Shown one piece after another: positions 32,042 through 37,917 of a DNA stretch of 40,843 bases (its first letter is position 1; every line of letters begins with the position of its first letter). This stretch comes from Micromonospora trifolii (GTDB lineage Bacteria; Actinomycetota; Actinomycetes; Mycobacteriales; Micromonosporaceae): contig NZ_JAKKFD010000052.1 of assembly GCF_022229005.1 (NCBI RefSeq), forward strand, positions 1 through 40,843, written 5' to 3'. A program made the translations under genes and the position numbers. The notes under the pieces are model-generated. The model was not told where the DNA came from. It worked only from the letters and a program-made list of their open reading frames with translations, and ran no database searches.

Positions 32042-32671
32042 ATGAGCCCGAAGGTGGCCCAGGGCGACGCGAGTGCGACGTCGCGCATCGAGAGCCTGGA
32101 CGTCAAGCTTGAGGTGATCGTCATCCCGGTCTCGGACGTCGACCGGGCGAAGGCGTTCTACGAACGGCTCGGGTGGCGGCTCGACCAGACCCCGCCCGGC
32201 ATCGTCCAGTTGACGCCACACGGCTCCGCGTGTTCCGTACAGTTCGGCCCCGGCCTCACGTCGGCGGCACCCGGCTCGGCCATGGCGTACCTGATCGTGT
32301 CCGACATCGAGGCGGCCCACGACACCCTCGCCGCCGCCGGTGTCGAGGTCGGCGACGTCTTCCACGTCAGCCCGGACGGCCCGGTCGACGGGCCTGATCC
32401 GCAGCGGCGCAGCTACTTCTCCCGCGCCACGCTGCGCGACCCGGACGGCAACACCTGGCTGATGCAGGAGATCACGACCAGGCTTCCCGGACGCATCGAG
32501 GGTGGCCTCACGTCGTTCGGCTCCATGAGCGACCTGGCGAGCGCGCTTCGGCGCGCGGCCGCCGCCCACGGTGAGCACGAGGAACGCACGGGCGAGCATG
32601 ACGACAACTGGCCCGACTGGTACGCGGCGTACATGGTCAGCGAGCAGTCGGGGGCCAAGCCGCCCGAGTGA
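32042..32671 (+). CDS. Glyoxalase/bleomycin-resistance (VOC) family protein
   Basis: 209 residues, ATG after AAGGGGGGCGG. One VOC unit pair is seen at about residues 20-145: KLEVIVIPVSDVDRAKAFYE, GIVQLTPHGSACSVQFGPG, AYLIVSDIEAAHDTLAAAGV and TLRDPDGNTWLMQEIT. A variable tail follows, about 60 residues with charged His/Glu/Asp (HGEHEERTGEHDDNWPDW) and the end YAAYMVSEQSGAKPPE. VOC proteins use a divalent metal for dioxygenase, lyase or antibiotic-binding roles; which applies here is unknown. The gene is closed by an exceptionally long hairpin terminator and is not part of the lanthipeptide cluster. Confidence 0.82.
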   Translation: MSPKVAQGDASATSRIESLDVKLEVIVIPVSDVDRAKAFYERLGWRLDQTPPGIVQLTPHGSACSVQFGPGLTSAAPGSAMAYLIVSDIEAAHDTLAAAGVEVGDVFHVSPDGPVDGPDPQRRSYFSRATLRDPDGNTWLMQEITTRLPGRIEGGLTSFGSMSDLASALRRAAAAHGEHEERTGEHDDNWPDWYAAYMVSEQSGAKPPE

Positions 32672-32686
32672 GCCCTGCCGACGCCC

Positions 32687-32734
32687 AACGGTGCTGCCGG
32701 TGAGTCATCGTGATGACTCACCGGCAGCACCGTT
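32687..32734 (+). terminator. 23-bp perfect hairpin terminator
   Basis: The 23 bases 32687-32709 (beginning AACGGTGCTGCCGG) are repeated in perfect inverted form at 32712-32734, with two bases between, followed by CC. It ends the VOC transcript and marks the left border of the lanthipeptide cluster. Confidence 0.9.
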
Positions 32735-32773
32735 TCCACCTCCGCGTGCACGTGGCCCACCGCTGCGCGCTGT

Positions 32774-32818
32774 TCGTACGGGCGATGTACGCGAGTTGTA
32801 CGCCGAGCGCCCTACCAT
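32774..32818 (+). promoter_or_regulatory. SARP-type promoter: three GTACG repeats at 11-bp period plus -10 box
   Basis: GTACG occurs at 32776-32780, 32787-32791 and 32798-32802, each step exactly 11 bp. The context is T-C-GTACG, A-T-GTACG and T-T-GTACG. SARP activators bind heptamer direct repeats with this period over the -35 region. TACCAT at 32813-32818 fits the TAnnnT -10 box at about the usual distance. The likely start of transcription (about 32825) leaves a leader of roughly 145 bases before the SARP gene. Confidence 0.65.
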
Positions 32819-32938
32819 CCCCGGACGTGATGATCTTCGATCCAAGCGGCACCGCCGGATTCAGAGCTGACTCGGGTGGTGTGCCGTGCCTCGTCGCCTG
32901 TGCGCGGTTCCCCGGCCGCCGGTAGGGAGGAGACCTCG

Positions 32939-32974
32939 ATGACGAGTCCTGGTGCGGGCGGTGCGAGGCCGTGA
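32939..32974 (+). CDS. Eleven-codon upstream ORF coupled to the SARP gene
   Basis: ATG at 32939 stands behind the best ribosome site of the region (GGGAGGAGA, 32924-32932) and encodes MTSPGAGGARP. Its TGA (32972-32974) overlaps the SARP GTG (GTGA). The SARP start itself lacks a good ribosome site, so its translation probably depends on ribosomes finishing this small ORF. Coding of a functional peptide is unlikely. Confidence 0.5.
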   Translation: MTSPGAGGARP

Positions 32975-33795
32975 CGTCGGTACGGTTCCTCGCCCTCGGC
33001 CCGCTGCACGCCGAGGTCGGCAGAGAGTGGCTCGACCTCGGGCCCGTCCGGCAACAGGCGGTCTTCGCGATCCTGCTGTTCAACGCGGACCGCGTGGTCA
33101 CACCGGCGTCGATCCTCCAGGGAGTCTGGGGCGGCCAGACCCCGGCGACCGGCACGAAGCTGATTCCGCCGTACATCTACCGGCTACGACGCACACTCCA
33201 GGCCGCGTGCGTCGGCCAGGACGGCCCCGCGATCGACAGCTCCCGGATCGGCTACCGGCTGCGTCTCGGCACGGCCCGCACCGACGTCGCGGACTTCGAC
33301 GAGGCGGTGGAACGGGCGGCTGCCGCCGAGACGGCCGGCGACCTCGCCGGAGCCGCTGCGCTACTGGCTGAGGCTGAGCAGAGCTGGGCAGGCGAACCGT
33401 TGGCGGGCCTGACCGGTCCGTACGCGGAGAGCCGTCGGCAACACCTGCTCGAACGTCGCATCGTCTGCCTGGAACACCGACTGGAACTGCACCTGCGGCT
33501 GGGCGACTGCCACCGGGCGATCCCCGCACTCATCGCGTTGCAGACGGAGTATCCCCTGCGGGAACGGCTGGCGATCATGCTGATGACCGCCCTGTACCAG
33601 ACCGGCAGGCAGGGCGAGGCGATGGACGTGTTCGGCGCTTTCCGTACCCGCCTGGCGACCGAGTTGGGCGTCGAGCCGACCCCGGCGCTGCTCGCCGCGT
33701 ACACCTCGATGTTGCGCGGCGACCTGGGCCCGCCTTCGGTGCCGGGCCGATTTCCCGAAGGACCCGCCCGGGCATGGGCGGCCACCACCACGTGA
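32971..33795 (+). CDS. SARP-family pathway-specific activator
   Basis: 274 residues from the GTG at 32971; with this start the protein begins TSVRFLALGPLHAEVG as SARPs do. The winged-helix (OmpR/PhoB-type) DNA-binding domain covers about 1-95 (ALGPLHAEVGREWLDLGPVR, LQGVWGGQTPATG, IPPYIYRLRRTLQ). The bacterial transcriptional activation domain (BTAD) covers about 100-255 (DVADFDEAVERAAAAE, YPLRERLAIMLMTALYQTGR, LATELGVEPTPALLAAYTSML). The size is that of small SARPs such as ActII-ORF4. The gene lies 33 bases before lanM1 and has SARP-type repeats in its own promoter, so it probably activates itself and the lanthipeptide operon. Confidence 0.9.
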   Translation: MTSVRFLALGPLHAEVGREWLDLGPVRQQAVFAILLFNADRVVTPASILQGVWGGQTPATGTKLIPPYIYRLRRTLQAACVGQDGPAIDSSRIGYRLRLGTARTDVADFDEAVERAAAAETAGDLAGAAALLAEAEQSWAGEPLAGLTGPYAESRRQHLLERRIVCLEHRLELHLRLGDCHRAIPALIALQTEYPLRERLAIMLMTALYQTGRQGEAMDVFGAFRTRLATELGVEPTPALLAAYTSMLRGDLGPPSVPGRFPEGPARAWAATTT

Positions 33796-33828
33796 TGCGC
33801 GGCGACGCCGCGCGGTGAGGCGGAACAG

Positions 33829-36800
33829 ATGGACGACGGCCTTGCCCCGGTACAGCCGGGGGACGCCGGATGGTTTCTGGGTCACTCCCTGCGGGAGCGG
33901 CTGACCGGCGCGGTGCCGACCGGCCCCGTCGACGAGGATCTCGGCCGGATCCGGCTGAAGATGTGGCTGGACGAGCCCGTCCACACGAGGCGGCCCGACC
34001 TGACCCCGCGGCGGCTGGCCGAGCACGGGCTCGACGAGGCCGGCCTGATCCGGGTCCTGGGTGAGCAGCCGGAGACCGTCCGGAGCCGGTTCGACACGGC
34101 ACCGGATCACGCCCGTCGGCTGGTCGAGGCCGCGCGGCGACATCCGGCCGCCGCGGTGGTGCCCGGCCACGGCGCGGCGGGACACGATGATGCCGCGGGA
34201 TTCGCGGTGCTCGTCGCGCCGCTGATCGCCGCCGCGCTGCAACGGTTGGGCGTGCGGGTGACGGCGTTGGTCGACGGCCATCCGCACCTGTCCGCCGAGG
34301 CGCTGACCACGCGGTTGGGTCCGGGGCCGGTCGACACCGTCAACATGCTGGTGGCCCGGACGATGGCGCTGGAGCTCAACGTGCTGCGGATCCGGGGCGA
34401 GCTGTCCGGGAGCAACCCGCACGAGCGCTTCCACGACTTCCTCCGCAGGTTGGAGCAGCCGCAGCACGCGCTGCGTCTGCTGCGCGAATATCCGGTGCTG
34501 GCCCGGGATCTGGTGCGGGTCGTCGACAACTGGGAGGCCAGCCGGCTGGAGTTCGCCGAGCGCGTCGTCGCCGACTACGCGGAGCTGGCCGACCGGTGCG
34601 GCGGGCCGGACTCGCTCGGGGACCTGGCCGAGGTGAGCTTCGGGGCGGGCGACAACCATCGGGGCGGTCGCTCGGTGGCGGTGGTCCGCTTCGCGACCGG
34701 TGCGCGGGTGATGTACAAGCCCCGGCGTCTCCAGGTCGACTGCCACTTCCAAAATCTGCTGGCCTGGTTGAACGAGCGCGGTGCGGAGCCCGTGCTGCGC
34801 ACGTTCTGGGTCGTCGACCGCGAGGTGTACGGGTGGACGGAGTTCGTCGACAGTGGACCGTGCGCCGACCGGGACGCCCTCGGCCGGTTCCATCGACGGC
34901 AGGGCGCGCTGCTGGCCCTGTTGCAGGCCCTCGGCGCGACGGATTTCCACCTGGAGAACGTGATCGCCTCCGGTGAGCACCCGATGCTCATCGATCTGGA
35001 GGCGATGCTGCACAACTGGCAGTGGGAGCGGCCGGTCGGCGACCAGGCGGGCTACCTGCAGAGCGTCGGTGTCGAGTTGATGAGCAGGTCGGTCGTCACT
35101 GTGGGGCTGCTGCCGGCGCCCGTGGTCTGGACCGAGGGCAACCAGGTCAACCAGTTCGACCTGAGCGGGATGTCCGGGGCCGGTGGGCAGTTGACCGCCC
35201 GGCCGGTCACGGTGTGGGACGGGTTCGGCACCGACGAGATGCGCCTGGATCGGCGGCGGGTGCTGCTGCCCGGTTCGGGGAACCTGCCCACCCTGGGCGA
35301 GCAGCGCCTGGACGTGACGGAGTTCGCGCCCGAGATCGGCGACGGGTACCGCACGCTCTACCGGATCCTGCTGCGACACCGCGACGAGTTGCTGTCTGCC
35401 TCCGGCCCGGTGGCCGCGTTCGCGCACGACGAGGTGCGGGTGGTGCTGCGCGCCACCGAGTCGTACATTCGGCTGCTCGCCGAGGCGCAGCACCCGGACC
35501 TGCTGCGTGACGCGTTGGACCGGGACCGGTACTTCGAGAACCTGTGGGCGGGGCACGAGCACCGCGAGCACCGCGACGCCCTCATCGCCGCGGAGCTGAC
35601 CCAGATGTACGCCGGCGACGTGCCGATCTTCGTGACCACACCGTCGTCGACGGACCTCACCGGCGGCGACGGCACCGTGTTGCCGGGCGTACTGCGCCGG
35701 ACCGGCCTGGACGCGGTCCGCGACCGACTGGCGGGCATGTCCGAGGACCACCTGGCCCAGCAGAGCTGGATCATCGAAGCCTCGCTCACTGCCCTGATCA
35801 TGGGGGACCCGTCGCGGTGGCGTCCACCGAGCGGCCCGGGCGCGGTGGTGCTGCCGCCGCCGGTCGTACCCGCGACTGTCGTGCCCTCGACTGTCACACC
35901 TGAGCGCTTCGTCGACGCGGCGCGGACGATCGGGGACCGTTTGCTGGCCACCGCGCTCGCCGAGGACGACCGGATCTGCTGGCTGGGCCTGAGCCTGATC
36001 GCCGACAAGGTGTGGATGCTCGGCCCGAGCGCCATGGACCTCTACAACGGCATCAGCGGCATCGCCCTGTTCCTCGCCCGGCTGGCTGATGTCACCGGCG
36101 ACCCGGTCTACCGGCAGGCCGCCGACCGGGCCGCCACGATGATGGTCCGCGAGGCCCAGAGCTGGCTCGCCGACCCGGCCGGGGCCGCGGGCGTCGGCGG
36201 CTTCGACCACCTGGGCGGTTCGGTGTACGCCCTGAGCCACCTCAGCACAGTCCTGGACCGCGCCGACCTGGTCGACACCGCCGTGAGCCTGGCCGCGTCG
36301 ATGGTCACGCACGCCACCGAGACCCGCGAGTACGACATCATCAACGGCAGCGCCGGTGGGCTGCTGGCCCTGCTGTCGCTGCACCGGGTCACCGCGGACC
36401 CCAGCCTGCTCGCCGGTGCCCGGACGCTGGCCCGGCACACGCTCACCGGTGCGCGGCCGGTCGGCGACGGGGTCGGCTGGTCCGGCACCCTCTACGCGGA
36501 GGCACCGCTGGCGGGGTTCTCCCACGGCGCGTCAGGTATCGCGACCGCCCTGGCCCGATGGGACCGATACGCCGGGACGCGCGAGCATCGCGACACTGTG
36601 GACGCGGCGCTGCGCTACGAACGCACGGTCTACGACGACGTGACCGGCAACTGGCGTGACCTCCGCCCGGACACACCGCAGGGCGACTCCATGGTCGCCT
36701 GGTGCCACGGAGCGGCCGGGGTCGCGATGGCCCGTGCCGAACTCCTGGGCTACGCCACCGACGAGGCGTTGTTGCGCGACGACCTGCGGCGTGCCCTGAC

Positions 36801-37131
36801 GGCGACGCTGGAGCCGGGCAACCTGCTGCACAACCACTCGATCTGTCACGGGGACCTCGGCAACGCCGAGGCGGCGCTGGCCGCCGCGCGGGCCCTCGGC
36901 GACGACGGGGCGGCCGAGCGCGCCGCCGCCATCGCGGCGACAGCCGTGGCGGACATCGAGAACCGCGACTGGCGGTGCGGTGTGCCCCGTGGAGTGGAGA
37001 CCCCGGGGCTGATGAGCGGCCTGGCCGGCATCGGCTACGCGCTGCTGCGCTGGGCCGATCCGTCGGGTGTGCCGTCGGTGCTGCTGCTGGAACCGCCGAC
37101 CGACCATCGCGGTGCCATCGATCTGCCATAG
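33829..37131 (+). CDS. lanM: Class II lanthionine synthetase LanM1
   Basis: 1100 residues. The N-terminal dehydratase (about 1-690) phosphorylates and eliminates Ser/Thr in a precursor peptide. Its active-site residues are recognisable as Asp275/His277 in GDNHRGGR, Lys297 in MYKPRR, DFHLEN (Asp372, His374, Asn377) and Asp389/Glu391 in LIDLEA. The C-terminal LanC-like cyclase (about 720-1090) has GFSHGASGIA and the zinc ligands Cys959 (WCHGAAG) and Cys1006-His1007 (ICHGDLG), so Cys addition to dehydro residues should work. The length is normal for LanM. It lies 33 bases after the SARP gene and 73 before the first precursor gene. Which of the two precursors it modifies cannot be decided; by position LanA1 is likely. 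Confidence 0.95.
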   Translation: MDDGLAPVQPGDAGWFLGHSLRERLTGAVPTGPVDEDLGRIRLKMWLDEPVHTRRPDLTPRRLAEHGLDEAGLIRVLGEQPETVRSRFDTAPDHARRLVEAARRHPAAAVVPGHGAAGHDDAAGFAVLVAPLIAAALQRLGVRVTALVDGHPHLSAEALTTRLGPGPVDTVNMLVARTMALELNVLRIRGELSGSNPHERFHDFLRRLEQPQHALRLLREYPVLARDLVRVVDNWEASRLEFAERVVADYAELADRCGGPDSLGDLAEVSFGAGDNHRGGRSVAVVRFATGARVMYKPRRLQVDCHFQNLLAWLNERGAEPVLRTFWVVDREVYGWTEFVDSGPCADRDALGRFHRRQGALLALLQALGATDFHLENVIASGEHPMLIDLEAMLHNWQWERPVGDQAGYLQSVGVELMSRSVVTVGLLPAPVVWTEGNQVNQFDLSGMSGAGGQLTARPVTVWDGFGTDEMRLDRRRVLLPGSGNLPTLGEQRLDVTEFAPEIGDGYRTLYRILLRHRDELLSASGPVAAFAHDEVRVVLRATESYIRLLAEAQHPDLLRDALDRDRYFENLWAGHEHREHRDALIAAELTQMYAGDVPIFVTTPSSTDLTGGDGTVLPGVLRRTGLDAVRDRLAGMSEDHLAQQSWIIEASLTALIMGDPSRWRPPSGPGAVVLPPPVVPATVVPSTVTPERFVDAARTIGDRLLATALAEDDRICWLGLSLIADKVWMLGPSAMDLYNGISGIALFLARLADVTGDPVYRQAADRAATMMVREAQSWLADPAGAAGVGGFDHLGGSVYALSHLSTVLDRADLVDTAVSLAASMVTHATETREYDIINGSAGGLLALLSLHRVTADPSLLAGARTLARHTLTGARPVGDGVGWSGTLYAEAPLAGFSHGASGIATALARWDRYAGTREHRDTVDAALRYERTVYDDVTGNWRDLRPDTPQGDSMVAWCHGAAGVAMARAELLGYATDEALLRDDLRRALTATLEPGNLLHNHSICHGDLGNAEAALAAARALGDDGAAERAAAIAATAVADIENRDWRCGVPRGVETPGLMSGLAGIGYALLRWADPSGVPSVLLLEPPTDHRGAIDLP

Positions 37132-37204
37132 CGCGGTCCTACGGTTCCGCCCGTGGAGGCCCATCCACGTATCGCGCTTCACCACCCATAGATCGGAGTT
37201 TCAC

Positions 37205-37456
37205 ATGGACTACATCAGGGCGTGGAAGGACCCGGTCTACCGGGCGTCCCTCAGTGCCGAGGACCGCGCCAGCCTGCCGGCGAACCCGGCCGGCTTCGTC
37301 GAGCTGAACGACCAGGAGCTCGACGGCGCCGACGGCGGCACGCTCACGCCGACCCCCACCATCACGATGGTGACCGGGGCGGTGGGCTGCTTCAGCTTCA
37401 ACGGCACCTTCTGCAACGGCACCTGCGCGGCCTTCACCGTCGGCTGCTGCGGCTGA
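37205..37456 (+). CDS. lanA1: Class II lanthipeptide precursor LanA1 (5 Cys core)
   Basis: 83 residues, ATG with GGAG upstream. The leader of 45 residues begins MDYIRAWKDPVYRASLSAED, has PANPAGFVELNDQEL and ends in GADGG, the double-Gly type site cut by LanT peptidases. This is the mersacidin/lichenicidin-type leader. The 38-residue core starts TLTPTPTITMVTG, a Thr-rich tract with no Cys. It continues with Cys at core positions 17, 25, 29, 36 and 37 among Ser19, Thr23, Thr28 and Thr33, and ends VGCCG. Ten Ser/Thr and five Cys allow up to five thioether rings, with the N-terminal threonines likely left as dehydrobutyrine or unmodified. A weak hairpin (37458-37463 with 37481-37486) follows the stop. 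Confidence 0.92.
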   Translation: MDYIRAWKDPVYRASLSAEDRASLPANPAGFVELNDQELDGADGGTLTPTPTITMVTGAVGCFSFNGTFCNGTCAAFTVGCCG

Positions 37457-37544
37457 TCGGTCCACCTCGGCGGAGAAGACGGACCGTCCTCGACAACCGC
37501 GTCCTCCCGCCAGCACATCCCGAACCCCTTGAGGAGAGCCCTTC

Positions 37545-37823
37545 ATGAACATCGTGCAAGCCTGGAAGGACCCCGAGTACCGGGCGAGCCTTTCCGCCGA
37601 GCAGTTGGCGGCGCTGCCGGAGCACCCCTGCGGCGTGGTCGAGCTCGGTGACGACGTCCTCGCGCACATCGCCGGCGCGCGCACCGAGGGTCTCTGGACC
37701 CTCGGCTGCTGCGGCGGCTTCACCGCCCGGGAGACCCCGTGCGGTTCCTGTGGCGCGACGTGCGGCGGAACCACCTGTGGCACCTGCCAGACGCAGTCGA
37801 CCTGCGGACTGTGCACCGCCTGA
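37545..37823 (+). CDS. lanA2: Class II lanthipeptide precursor LanA2 (9 Cys core)
   Basis: 92 residues, ATG with GAGGAGAG upstream, 88 bases after lanA1. The leader MNIVQAWKDPEYRASLSAEQ closely matches that of LanA1. It continues PEHPCGVVELGDDVLAHIAGARTEG, here cut over two candidate sites (after AGA, residue 45, or after TEG, residue 49). The core from LWTLGCC onwards has nine Cys and twelve Ser/Thr in 43 residues, with five directly adjacent S-C or T-C pairs (core 19-20, 23-24, 28-29, 31-32, 37-38). The whole looks like GSC/GATC/TTCGTC repeats. A Cys in the leader (residue 29) is unusual. It does not resemble any lantibiotic core I know. LanM2 lies 94 bases downstream. Confidence 0.9.
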   Translation: MNIVQAWKDPEYRASLSAEQLAALPEHPCGVVELGDDVLAHIAGARTEGLWTLGCCGGFTARETPCGSCGATCGGTTCGTCQTQSTCGLCTA

Positions 37824-37840
37824 TCCACCGGCTCCACCGG

Positions 37841-37873
37841 CGGTGCCCGGATGCCTGCGGTGTCCGGGCACCG
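37841..37873 (+). terminator. Hairpin between lanA2 and lanM2
   Basis: CGGTGCCCGGA (37841-37851) pairs perfectly with TCCGGGCACCG (37863-37873), loop of 11 bases, followed by a C run. It lies 17 bases after the lanA2 stop and 44 before lanM2. It probably acts as a partial terminator or message stabiliser, giving more precursor than enzyme. Confidence 0.65.
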
Positions 37874-37917
37874 TCCCCCCGCGAGACCCGACCGCTGCGC
37901 GAGAGAGAGCACCCCCG

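Noticed and set aside
33361..36525. 1054-codon open frame on the minus strand
   Set aside because: It lies opposite lanM1, which has clear catalytic motifs. Long antisense frames are normal where third positions are G or C; the product is Arg/Gly/Gln-rich with no domain.
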